A DNA stretch of 64,000 bases from Fibrisoma limi BUZ 3. GTDB lineage: Bacteria; Bacteroidota; Bacteroidia; Cytophagales; Spirosomataceae. Below, piece after piece: positions 51,895-58,793 of the stretch. The stretch covers positions 1-64,000 of the forward strand of contig NZ_CAIT01000007.1 of NCBI RefSeq assembly GCF_000296815.2, given 5' to 3'. Every line of letters begins with the position of its first letter. The first letter of the stretch is position 1. The notes beneath the pieces were generated by a model, which had not been told where the DNA came from, did not search any database, and was given only the letters and a program-made list of their open reading frames with translations. The translations under genes were made by a program, and so were the position numbers.

Positions 51895-52068
51895 ATGAAT
51901 ACATCATCTTTCAGAACTTGGTTCAAGCAACTCAAAGCTGAGGTCGTCAAGGTTAACCCAGCTTTCACTGCGGGGTGCTTTGACCGTTTGTTTCGGGCGT
52001 ATGCCTACATGGACTATTCGGTTCGTTCACTCACGCCCCAGCAGGCAGCCGCTCAGTATGCTTTGTAA
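51895..52068 (+). CDS. Small early prophage protein
   Basis: A 57-aa ORF (MNTSSFRTWFKQLKAEVVKV, then DRLFRAYAYMDYSVRSLTPQQAAAQYAL). The ATG at 51895 is used because an earlier one (51862) lies inside the operator palindrome. It is the first gene rightward of the operators, the position of a Cro-like or anti-repressor gene in other phages, but no HTH can be seen. No family known. Confidence 0.5.
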   Translation: MNTSSFRTWFKQLKAEVVKVNPAFTAGCFDRLFRAYAYMDYSVRSLTPQQAAAQYAL

Positions 52069-52094
52069 TGTTTAATCGTTAAACCTCCTTTTAT

Positions 52095-52682
52095 ATGTAT
52101 CGCAACGTAGACGAATTGACCGGGGATATTACCTGGAACATCAAGTGCTTGGCGCCGGGTCGCCCTAAACAGTACCGGTTTAATGGGCAAACCGGCCGCT
52201 TCAATCTGAATGGAACCAAAGACATGGGCACCTCTTTGAGTATCCAGCCAATAACATGGCGAATCTTTGAGGATAACCTTTTTGGTCGAGAACGTTTTGA
52301 GCAATGGGCCGAACTGTTCTTTGTGGATGAAACGGGAGCCTTATCCACCATTATGTTCAACAATAACAGCGTCAATGAGCTATTTAACCTAATTGAACCG
52401 CTGTTTTACGATGATTTGACCTTAGCTGACGTAGTGTTAACAGTCACTTCGGAGAAGCATACCAACGAAAAGGTAACCCCAAAAGGAACGTGGTACCTGG
52501 CCAAGTTTGAGTATGCGCCAGCTGACCCTGCGGTTGTTGCTGAATTGAAAGAGTATGCCAAATACCATCCGGTTTATCGAGCTGATACGCTTTCGCCCAG
52601 TGCAGTCCATACGCTAATAGCTGAAAACTTCGCTTTTGGCTTGAATTTGCCAAAGCCAGCCGAATTGCAGCAGGCTGCTTAA
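52095..52682 (+). CDS. Hypothetical early prophage protein
   Basis: A 195-aa soluble protein (start MYRNVDELTGDITWNIKCLA; later FGRERFEQWAELFFVDETGALSTIMFNNNSV and GTWYLAKFEYAPAD). The mention of a Cys in NIKCLAPGR aside, no motif is recognised. Its regular strand pattern suggests a beta-rich fold. It ends 16 bases before the first of two similar hairpins. Function unknown. Confidence 0.65.
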   Translation: MYRNVDELTGDITWNIKCLAPGRPKQYRFNGQTGRFNLNGTKDMGTSLSIQPITWRIFEDNLFGRERFEQWAELFFVDETGALSTIMFNNNSVNELFNLIEPLFYDDLTLADVVLTVTSEKHTNEKVTPKGTWYLAKFEYAPADPAVVAELKEYAKYHPVYRADTLSPSAVHTLIAENFAFGLNLPKPAELQQAA

Positions 52683-52697
52683 TAATCTTTCACACCT

Positions 52698-52723
52698 GCC
52701 CGCTACTGGAATAGGTAGCGGGC
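52698..52723. terminator. Hairpin GCCCGCTAC, copy 1
   Basis: Perfect nine-bp arms GCCCGCTAC/GTAGCGGGC enclose an eight-base loop, with TTT after it. The same stem returns after the next gene with a different loop. Confidence 0.8.
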
Positions 52724-52741
52724 TTTAATCAACCTTTTAGG

Positions 52742-53071
52742 ATGAAAACTGGAATTGAATTAATCGCCAAAGAGCGAGAAGAACACACCACAAAACACGA
52801 GTGGACACCTGAGCATGACGATCAACAGGATCAGTCACAACTAGCTACGGCAGCGGTGGCGGTTTTACTGATGGATACACACGTCGACATTTGGGTTGGA
52901 TCAGGTGAAACAGCCTTTTCGGTTTGGCCCTGGAAAGAAATTGATCCGTGGTTCATCAATATCCAGAAGAAAAGCCGAATCGATCAGTTGGCGGTAGCTG
53001 GGTCGTTGATTGCGGCTGAGATTGACCGTCTGCAACGATTGTCTGCAAAAGAAGCTACCTCTGCTGCTTAA
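52742..53071 (+). CDS. Hypothetical early prophage protein
   Basis: A 109-aa acidic protein: N-terminal IELIAKEREEHTTKHEWTPEHDDQ, then LATAAVAVLLMDTHVDIWVG and SVWPWKEIDPWFINIQKKSRIDQLAVAG. The stretch 'KEREEHTTKHEWTPEHDD...L..AA......' with WPW and W-x-D is typical of a family of phage-encoded small proteins from many hosts whose function is unknown. It lies between the two matching hairpins. Confidence 0.68.
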   Translation: MKTGIELIAKEREEHTTKHEWTPEHDDQQDQSQLATAAVAVLLMDTHVDIWVGSGETAFSVWPWKEIDPWFINIQKKSRIDQLAVAGSLIAAEIDRLQRLSAKEATSAA

Positions 53072-53086
53072 AAACTAACCCAACCC

Positions 53087-53112
53087 GCCCGCTACCAGAA
53101 TCAGTAGCGGGC
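53087..53112. terminator. Hairpin GCCCGCTAC, copy 2
   Basis: The stem is identical to copy 1 (52698-52723), but the loop is CAGAATCA, not TGGAATAG. Stem conservation with loop drift implies the stem is what matters. Confidence 0.8.
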
Positions 53113-53131
53113 ATAACTCACCCATCTTCCA

Positions 53132-54025
53132 ATGACCTCCGCTGCACCAACCTCCACGTTTCTGGATAGCTTCTACGGTCTTGATGCGCATATTCTACGT
53201 AAAAACGATTTGGGTAGTCTGGCCGACCTGTACCGGTTTCGGCACTTTGCCGCCTGTCAGCAGGACGATCTGAACCCCGTATCGAAGTTGCTACTCAATG
53301 GGTGGAGTGCTGAATATGCTTTGCGTATAACGCCCATCGTCAATGATGAACAGTATTTGCAAAGTTCGCTGCACTGGACATTCCCCCAGGCGTATTATAG
53401 TATCCACTTTACAGCCCGGGCGTTTCTGGCTGTGCAGGGGCTATGGCTCAGCAATGAAGAGCTGATTGGTAAGCGTCTGGCGAACTACGTTGTCAATGGG
53501 TTCTATCCCGAATCGCTTGGTTTCTATGCGTATGGATTTGGAGACACGTATAGGGTTTGCCGTTTATCGGATTCTGCTGACGAAAAACAAGTGGCCGACC
53601 TGCTTCATTCAACCCGCACTCGTCAGTTCAAGCGAGCTAAGGAAGCGCTGCAAGCCAATCCCAAAACCGCCTTACGCCGTCCGGCTACCGGTGAGATACT
53701 GACCCGGTTCAGTGCCAATCAGTACAAGGAGCTCTCGCGTCACATCGGTTACACGACTTATTACGACGTCATGAAGCGGCTCCGTATCTCATCGGTTAAT
53801 CGGGATCTGGAACGGACGTTTGGGGCTACCGATGAGGTTGATGTACGTTCGTTTCATGCGTCGCTGGTCAGGATCGTGTCCCATATCAATTCGGTACATG
53901 AAGCCTACATCTGCAAAAGCGTAGGCTATCTGAATTACTGCCAGATCGTCAACAACCTGCCTTTCTACCTGCGTGAAAACTTCGTAGGGGAACGTCTCCA
54001 TAGCAACAAAATCAATCCCATGTGA
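53132..54025 (+). CDS. Hypothetical prophage protein
   Basis: A 297-aa protein, mainly helical by look: LDSFYGLDAHILRKNDLGSLADLYRF, QAYYSIHFTARAFLAVQGLW, VADLLHSTRTRQFKRAKEAL and FLRENFVGERLHS-like end. The segment with YYSIHFTARAFL recalls HEPN-type helices, but the R-x4-6-H motif of HEPN nucleases is not clear, so I do not assign it. No membrane part. It is the largest early gene before the terminase block. Confidence 0.65.
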   Translation: MTSAAPTSTFLDSFYGLDAHILRKNDLGSLADLYRFRHFAACQQDDLNPVSKLLLNGWSAEYALRITPIVNDEQYLQSSLHWTFPQAYYSIHFTARAFLAVQGLWLSNEELIGKRLANYVVNGFYPESLGFYAYGFGDTYRVCRLSDSADEKQVADLLHSTRTRQFKRAKEALQANPKTALRRPATGEILTRFSANQYKELSRHIGYTTYYDVMKRLRISSVNRDLERTFGATDEVDVRSFHASLVRIVSHINSVHEAYICKSVGYLNYCQIVNNLPFYLRENFVGERLHSNKINPM

Positions 54026-54046
54026 CGGGCTTTTACTCGCAATCCC

Positions 54047-54667
54047 ATGAGCGACACGAATCAAACTACCCAGGCGCAAGAAACCGGTCTTTCGCTAAAT
54101 ACCGACCTCGGCCGTGAACTCTTACAGGCTTCGATTGACGACTACGTTGCGACGCTGGATAAACTATCACCCGAGTGCAACACCCCCGACGATCAGGCGC
54201 GGCTACTCAAACACATGGTTGAGGGCAAGCAGCTGATCAATCTGATCGAGTCGGAGCGAAAAAAGATCACCAGCGAACTGGACGCGCTGAAACAGAAATG
54301 GATGAACGCGCAGCGGAAATTCCAAAAGCCTATTCAGGATGCGATGGCGCCGTTTGTGGCTGCCGTTGAACAGTATAACCGCGAACAGATCCGGCTCCGT
54401 CAGCAGGCTGAAGCGATGCAGCAGCAGGCCACCCAGCAGCAGATTCAGCAGACTGGTGAAGCCGACTGGCTGGCCCCCGCCGTGCCGGTAGTAGCTAGAC
54501 CCAAAGGGGTGCAGATGCGCTGGAATTATGAGGTAGAAGACTTTTCGAAGGTGCCTGATGATTTCAAGATGCTCAATTCGGGAGCCGTGAGCCGCGTCTG
54601 TGGTCCCGATGCGTCGGTGCCCGGTATCCGCTTTTTTAAGGAACCTGTAACGACGATACGCGCATGA
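54047..54667 (+). CDS. Coiled-coil early phage protein
   Basis: A 206-aa protein. Residues about 65-110 form a coiled coil (INLIESERKKITSELDALKQKWMNAQRKFQ), followed by a Gln-rich stretch (QQQATQQQIQQ) and a conserved-looking end VQMRWNYEVEDFSKVPDDF, ...VPGIRFFKE. This layout is common for phage proteins next to recombination or single-strand-binding genes, for example relatives of Gp157, but I cannot name it. Its stop overlaps the next start by four bases. Confidence 0.6.
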   Translation: MSDTNQTTQAQETGLSLNTDLGRELLQASIDDYVATLDKLSPECNTPDDQARLLKHMVEGKQLINLIESERKKITSELDALKQKWMNAQRKFQKPIQDAMAPFVAAVEQYNREQIRLRQQAEAMQQQATQQQIQQTGEADWLAPAVPVVARPKGVQMRWNYEVEDFSKVPDDFKMLNSGAVSRVCGPDASVPGIRFFKEPVTTIRA

Positions 54668-55386
54668 GTACGCTCCCACCCATTGAACCAAAGCCGGTTC
54701 GCTCGTTCGACATCGACGATCACCCCTATACGGACGGCGATACGATGCAGGTAATCACCCCTGAGCTGGGTTTACTGACTGGCACCATCAAGTTTGAGGA
54801 TTACAGCCGACCAGCCATCATCACGATGGATTTAGGCTGGGTGACCACGCCCTTACCCTGCCGGATGAATTCACGGCCTGATAGCCCCAATGCCCGACTA
54901 TCGGCCCGCTTTACCCGACTGGAAGCAACCAGGAACTTCAAGGCCTACTGGTCGAACGAAATCCGGCTGGTGTACTTCTGCAACTGCCGAACCGGCAAGC
55001 ACACCGAAGTACTGGTTTGGTTTGAGGTCACGCTGGAAGGTAACGTACTGCGTTCTACAGTGATCGGCCGGGATGTCAACGGTAAGCCCCATAATCACCC
55101 GCTTGTGGAGGGGCATGAGGATCTAAAGCCTGACGCGCCAATAACCGAGCCAGAGCCAGACGAACGGCCGAAAGTAGATCCGGTTAAGGTCGTTGAGTTT
55201 ATGCGCTACTGGAAGCGACAAAAGAGCGTTGAGTACTTCAATTTTGACGAGAAGGGCGTTCTGGCCGGTACGCACTCGCCGAACATCGTTCTCAGGAATG
55301 GAGCCGGATTTATGCTCGATTGGCCCGGTGATCACGAGAAAGCCGTTCTAGCGGCTGGGCTTGCTCCTCAACTATCCTTATTCTAA
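54664..55386 (+). CDS. Hypothetical prophage protein
   Basis: A 240-aa protein with a beta-rich first part (MQVITPELGLLTGTIKFED), several Cys (FCNCRTG) and a Pro/Glu linker (ITEPEPDERPKVDPVK) in the middle. The end is VLAAGLAPQLSLF. The ATGA overlap with the coiled-coil gene makes a translation unit. No motif is recognised. Confidence 0.62.
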   Translation: MSTLPPIEPKPVRSFDIDDHPYTDGDTMQVITPELGLLTGTIKFEDYSRPAIITMDLGWVTTPLPCRMNSRPDSPNARLSARFTRLEATRNFKAYWSNEIRLVYFCNCRTGKHTEVLVWFEVTLEGNVLRSTVIGRDVNGKPHNHPLVEGHEDLKPDAPITEPEPDERPKVDPVKVVEFMRYWKRQKSVEYFNFDEKGVLAGTHSPNIVLRNGAGFMLDWPGDHEKAVLAAGLAPQLSLF

Positions 55387-55387
55387 A

Positions 55388-55603
55388 ATGAAACCACCCG
55401 AAACATTGGTCTACGTTCTGCAAAAAGGCAACGGCAAGATATATTTAGATCATCTTTCTTGTAACTCTTACGTCGGTATTCCGCAAAAGCATGATGTTTT
55501 GTACTACGAAGGACGGCAGTTTCAAGTTGTTAACCGAACCTTTCACATCCATTTAGGCGGAGGCATTAAGCAAGTTGATCTTAACGTAACAGAATACGAA
55601 TGA
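55388..55603 (+). CDS. Small hypothetical prophage protein
   Basis: A 71-aa ORF from ATG 55388 (MKPPETLVYVLQKGNGKIYL, then FQVVNRTFHIHLGGGIKQVDLNVTEYE). Alternating hydrophobic residues suggest a small beta sandwich. The start sits two bases after the previous stop, and its stop codon overlaps the next start (ATGA). Confidence 0.6.
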   Translation: MKPPETLVYVLQKGNGKIYLDHLSCNSYVGIPQKHDVLYYEGRQFQVVNRTFHIHLGGGIKQVDLNVTEYE

Positions 55604-55716
55604 ACGAGATCATTACGTACTTCAAAAACGCCACGGCTGATCAGCTCTTGGGCGGCCTGATCCTGGTGGCTTTTGTAATCTGCATCGTTTACGAAATAAT
55701 TACCGATCAAGACTAG
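55600..55716 (+). CDS. Micro-membrane protein A
   Basis: A 38-aa ORF: MNEIITYFKNATADQLLGG, then LILVAFVICIVYEIITDQD. A single membrane helix (about residues 18-33) is framed by the pattern F-x-NAT-x-DQ. Its start overlaps the previous stop (ATGA). The second micro-protein at 55852-55989 has the same plan, so the two are paralogues. Small phage membrane proteins can be holin-like, exclusion or superinfection factors; the sequence does not decide. Confidence 0.6.
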   Translation: MNEIITYFKNATADQLLGGLILVAFVICIVYEIITDQD

Positions 55717-55786
55717 CTGCTTAGTATATTCGTGAGCTATGTGTTAGTGAAGGCAATCGAACACGTGGTGTACAATCGTTTTAACT

Positions 55787-55813
55787 AACCCTAGGACCGA
55801 TGGCACTAGGGTT
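55787..55813. terminator. Hairpin AACCCTAG between the micro-proteins
   Basis: Arms AACCCTAG/CTAGGGTT (55787-55794, 55806-55813) enclose 11 bases, followed by CTTCGTT. It separates the two paralogous micro-protein genes. Confidence 0.65.
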
Positions 55814-55851
55814 CTTCGTTAATTGAAGGTGATTTGATTGCAAAAAAAAGC

Positions 55852-55989
55852 ATGACAGAAACCACTATCCTCTTCCAAAACGCCACACTCGATCAATACC
55901 TGTGTGGCCTGATCGCTCCAGCATTTGCCCTCTACGTTCTTTACGAGAAAGTAATGGATCAGCTCCGCAGTAGTAACCGCATAAAATGA
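55852..55989 (+). CDS. Micro-membrane protein B
   Basis: A 45-aa ORF: MTETTILFQNATLDQYLCG, then LIAPAFALYVLYEKVMDQ and a basic tail RSSNRIK. It shares F-x-NAT-x-DQ-x-L-x-GLI-x2-AF and YE-x3-DQ with protein A. Its stop overlaps the start of the next gene (ATGA), so it is part of a real translation chain. Confidence 0.6.
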   Translation: MTETTILFQNATLDQYLCGLIAPAFALYVLYEKVMDQLRSSNRIK

Positions 55990-56204
55990 AAACCTACCGT
56001 ATCCCGTTTAACGATGCCGGTCAACCCATCGAACACCCTGCCGGTACGTTTCAGACCAAACCTGCCCTACTGGTTGAGGATGTGTATACCGTTCTGCAGG
56101 AAACCCTGCAACTGGGTGAGTACGGCGTTAGTGATCAGCAGCGCGTACTGGCCATGACCCGGCTGCTGGAACAGATTTATCAAAAACGCCAAGTGGAGAA
56201 ATGA
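55986..56204 (+). CDS. Small hypothetical prophage protein
   Basis: A 72-aa ORF (MKTYRIPFNDAGQPIEHPAG, TFQTKPALLVEDVYTVLQETL, RLLEQIYQKRQVEK). The start overlaps the micro-protein B stop. The C-terminal half is helical. No family is known. The bases 56205-56446 that follow hold a terminator and no gene. Confidence 0.6.
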   Translation: MKTYRIPFNDAGQPIEHPAGTFQTKPALLVEDVYTVLQETLQLGEYGVSDQQRVLAMTRLLEQIYQKRQVEK

Positions 56205-56291
56205 CCTTGATTTTACGACTGATTCCGATCCTGATCGAACCGAAGATATTTATTGAGTAAGTCTAATCAGAATAAAGTTACGATTGTGGAC

Positions 56292-56318
56292 AAACCCGCT
56301 GGCATTGCTGGCGGGTTT
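56292..56318. terminator. Intrinsic terminator before the HNH gene
   Basis: Arms AAACCCGC/GCGGGTTT with an 11-base loop, followed by T and CTTG. It would separate early from structural genes. Confidence 0.8.
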
Positions 56319-56446
56319 TCTTGTTTTAAAGCCCCTCCTATCGTAACGGTTTATCGAATCTATGTATTTGTATTTTACATAGAGAACATCTATACTTGTA
56401 CATACGTTACCGGTCATCCGGGTACCCACCGTAATCCCTCTATTTC

Positions 56447-56794
56447 GTGGCCACCATCAATCGCCCCAGCAGGCCCAAGCCATCGGCTCAGCAGGCCGCT
56501 ATTCGTGCTGCGTTGTCTGCTCAGCAGCAGTCCAATCCCAATCAGGGCCGCGAAAACCCGCACCGGGAAATCTACGGTTCATCGCGCTGGAAAAAGCTCT
56601 CCAAGTCATTTCGTGATAAAAACCCTCTCTGTCGGCAGTGTAAGCAAACAGGCCGGTTAACCCCTACGTATTGCGCTGACCACATCGTACCCATCAACGA
56701 AGGTGGTGACCCCTGGGACATTGGCAACCTGCAACCGTTATGCCTGAAATGCCACCAGCGTAAGAGTGCTAAAGAAAGCCACCGTAAATCGTAA
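56447..56794 (+). CDS. HNH endonuclease
   Basis: A 115-aa HNH nuclease with a GTG start (MATINRPSRPKPSAQ). The catalytic core is complete: CRQCKQTGRLTP with a CxxC pair, CADHIVPINEGGDPWD with D-H, NLQPLCLKCHQRKS with Asn, a second CxxC and His. Free-standing HNH genes next to terminase are needed for packaging cleavage in HK97-like phages. A CCACCGTAA-type box (56424-56435) sits before the start; no good ATG is available in this frame. Confidence 0.85.
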   Translation: MATINRPSRPKPSAQQAAIRAALSAQQQSNPNQGRENPHREIYGSSRWKKLSKSFRDKNPLCRQCKQTGRLTPTYCADHIVPINEGGDPWDIGNLQPLCLKCHQRKSAKESHRKS

Positions 56795-56800
56795 TTAATC

Positions 56801-57523
56801 ATGGAGTCAGTAAGCCCCCCCAAACCCGACTACTCGAAAGGTGAACACCTGAAAGCCCTGCACACCGATAAAGCCTTAAAGGCCTACATCGAAAACGGTG
56901 TCTTGCACATTATCACGCCCAAAGGTGAGTATCTGGGATCGATAACCGATGTACGTATTGACCAGCCATTTGGCGCCGTATCCGGAAAGAGGAATGGATT
57001 GACTACAGCTAACTTCAAAGGCTTCGTTAATCTTTACGACACCAAAGAAGCCGCCTTGCAGAGTGTTCCCGCTGAAGAACCCCAAATAGAGGTTGGTCAG
57101 AAGGTATTTATCATTCGTGGTGAAGGGCTTAGTCAAGAGATTGTATACGTTGAGATTGCACAGATCGCCACCAAACGTATGCGCTTTGGCTCAGATGGCG
57201 AAACAATCGAGACGGTAACAACCTATTGGTTCGCTGAACTTAACGAAGACGACACCTACAAAGGCAGATATACTATTTTTCCGTTCATGGGACTAGTCTT
57301 TCGTTCGCGTCAGGAAGCCTTAGACCTTATCCAGTTTACCAAGTCTCGTATAAGAAAGGAACAGACGCCCCCCGTTACTGAGAACATCTACTTTAAGGAC
57401 GGTGCTGCTCACGTAGTCCATGATAAGCCCGGTATGGTATACGATGAGGTGTCAGAACAACCCCGCCAGTACCCCCAGAAACCCCGAAAGCACGACCAGG
57501 GGGAGGGGGGTATCGAATCCTAA
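56801..57523 (+). CDS. Hypothetical prophage protein
   Basis: A 240-aa soluble protein. Its centre is beta-rich (VGQKVFIIRGEGLSQEIVYVEIAQI), and the tail is Pro/Arg/Lys/Gln-rich (QPRQYPQKPRKHDQGEG). Function unknown. Its position between HNH and the ParB-like gene implies a role in packaging or regulation of the late switch. The CCACCGTAA box (56779-56789) lies in the end of the HNH gene just before its start. Bases 57524-57672 after it are gene-free. Confidence 0.62.
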   Translation: MESVSPPKPDYSKGEHLKALHTDKALKAYIENGVLHIITPKGEYLGSITDVRIDQPFGAVSGKRNGLTTANFKGFVNLYDTKEAALQSVPAEEPQIEVGQKVFIIRGEGLSQEIVYVEIAQIATKRMRFGSDGETIETVTTYWFAELNEDDTYKGRYTIFPFMGLVFRSRQEALDLIQFTKSRIRKEQTPPVTENIYFKDGAAHVVHDKPGMVYDEVSEQPRQYPQKPRKHDQGEGGIES

Positions 57524-57672
57524 CGACGCGCCCTCTTGCGACCGCACTGTTGCACCAAAAAAAACCGGTGTCAAAATTCGAGGGGTTTTCATAGGGGTAT
57601 CAACCTATAAACGACTCGCTTAAAAGGAGTTAAGACCCAAAAAGACCCCACCCAAAATTGCCGTTAATTAAT

Positions 57673-57685
57673 ACCCACCGTAATT
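57673..57685 (+). promoter_or_regulatory. Phage start-site motif CCACCGTAA
   Basis: ACCCACCGTAATT ends directly at the ATG of the ParB-like gene. Four other copies stand 10-12 bases ahead of a start codon: 56424-56435 (HNH), 56779-56789 (hypothetical), 60956-60966 (portal) and 63347-63358 (capsid). The last and the second lie inside the end of the previous gene. It is not a usual Shine-Dalgarno sequence. Confidence 0.55.
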
Positions 57686-58297
57686 ATGAAAGATATCCGA
57701 ACCGGTAAGCTCGATGACCTGAGCTTTGACCGTCGTAATGCCAACAAGGGTAGCGAGTACGGTAACCACCTGCTCCGTAAATCCATTCAGGAACTAGGTG
57801 TCGGTCGCGGGATCGTGGCCGCTGCGGACGGTACCATCATTGGGGGTAACCATGTCGTAGAGACCCTCAGCGATCTGGGAATTGAAAACGTTGTCTTTGT
57901 ACCCTCTGACGGCAAGACGCTGGTCGTAACCCAGCGCATGGACATCCAGCCCGACTCCAGAGAGTTTCACCAACTTGCCCTCGCTGATAACAAGGTCGGT
58001 CAAATCAACCTCCACTTCGATGAGGAAGTTGTCAAGCAACTCGCTACTGACTTCGATTTCGACGCCCACGACTGGGGATTCAACATCGACGACGTGGTTA
58101 CGGATGAGGAAGAGGAAGCGGAGAAAACGCCCAAGGTGGATGATAAGGTGTCGTTTCAACTAAGCTCCTTCCAACTAGCCGAACTGACTAAGGCGCTGGC
58201 TACGGCCAAACTGGAAAAGGCGCTACCAGACGGCAAAGACTCGGACGGGCAAGCGCTGATGGTGATTGTGAAGGAGTACTTATCCCATCGTAGCTAA
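57686..58297 (+). CDS. ParB/sulfiredoxin-fold phage protein
   Basis: A 203-aa protein whose first half looks like a ParB-N domain: LDDLSFDRRNANKGSEYGNHLLRKSIQELGVGRGIV, VAAADGTIIGGNHVVETL (with the G-G-H-x-x-x-E-like motif) and ALADNKVGQ. The second half is acidic (TDEEEEAEKTPKVDDK) and unlike ParB. In phages such domains sit next to terminase genes, often as the N part of DNA-modifying enzymes. No methylase is fused here. One base overlaps the next gene. Confidence 0.75.
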   Translation: MKDIRTGKLDDLSFDRRNANKGSEYGNHLLRKSIQELGVGRGIVAAADGTIIGGNHVVETLSDLGIENVVFVPSDGKTLVVTQRMDIQPDSREFHQLALADNKVGQINLHFDEEVVKQLATDFDFDAHDWGFNIDDVVTDEEEEAEKTPKVDDKVSFQLSSFQLAELTKALATAKLEKALPDGKDSDGQALMVIVKEYLSHRS

Positions 58298-58788
58298 TGG
58301 GACCGGGCCGACCTGCCAAACCGACTTCCGTCAAGGTACTGGAAGGGACTTACCGCGCTGATCGTGCCGTTACGGACGAGGTGCCCCCTGAACTACTGGC
58401 TGAAATTCCCGATCCACCCGAAGGCCTGGGTGAATGGGGGCAGCGCGAATGGCACGTCGTTACCCGGTGGCTGCATAGTGTAGGGAATCTTGCCGCCACA
58501 GACCTCAGCCTGGTGGCGGCTTACTGCAACGAGGTCGACAATTACTGGAGCTACGACGCCAGTGTCAAGAAGATGGGCGCTGTTGTACCCTTCAAAAAAG
58601 GCGGGGAGCTCGTCAAACTGCAACGCAATCCGTATACAGTCCTGCGTACAGATGCCCTGACCAACGCGCTTCGCCTGGCGGGTCAGTTCGGCTTTACGCC
58701 ATCGGCCCGTGCCCGGTTGACAATAGGTGGAAGTGATCCCGCTAAACCCAAGTCGAAGCTGGCTAAACTCATGGACCGCAAGAAGTAA
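58297..58788 (+). CDS. Phage terminase small subunit (P27 family)
   Basis: A 163-aa protein of the P27-type small terminase family: GPGRPAKPTSVKVLEGTYR at the start, the EWGQREWHVVTRWLHSVGNL-type helix, LVAAYCNEVDNYWSYD, and AGQFGFTPSARARLTIGG, the family's most typical C-terminal motif. It recognises the phage packaging site and recruits the large subunit, whose start lies five bases after its stop. Confidence 0.88.
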   Translation: MGPGRPAKPTSVKVLEGTYRADRAVTDEVPPELLAEIPDPPEGLGEWGQREWHVVTRWLHSVGNLAATDLSLVAAYCNEVDNYWSYDASVKKMGAVVPFKKGGELVKLQRNPYTVLRTDALTNALRLAGQFGFTPSARARLTIGGSDPAKPKSKLAKLMDRKK

Positions 58789-58793
58789 CCAAA

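Noticed and set aside
53132-54025. HEPN-type RNase
   Set aside because: The helical pattern recalls HEPN, but no clear R-x4-6-H motif is seen.
56253-56660. 135-aa frame overlapping the HNH gene
   Set aside because: The HNH frame has complete catalytic motifs; this one is low-complexity Ser/Pro/Arg in the overlap.
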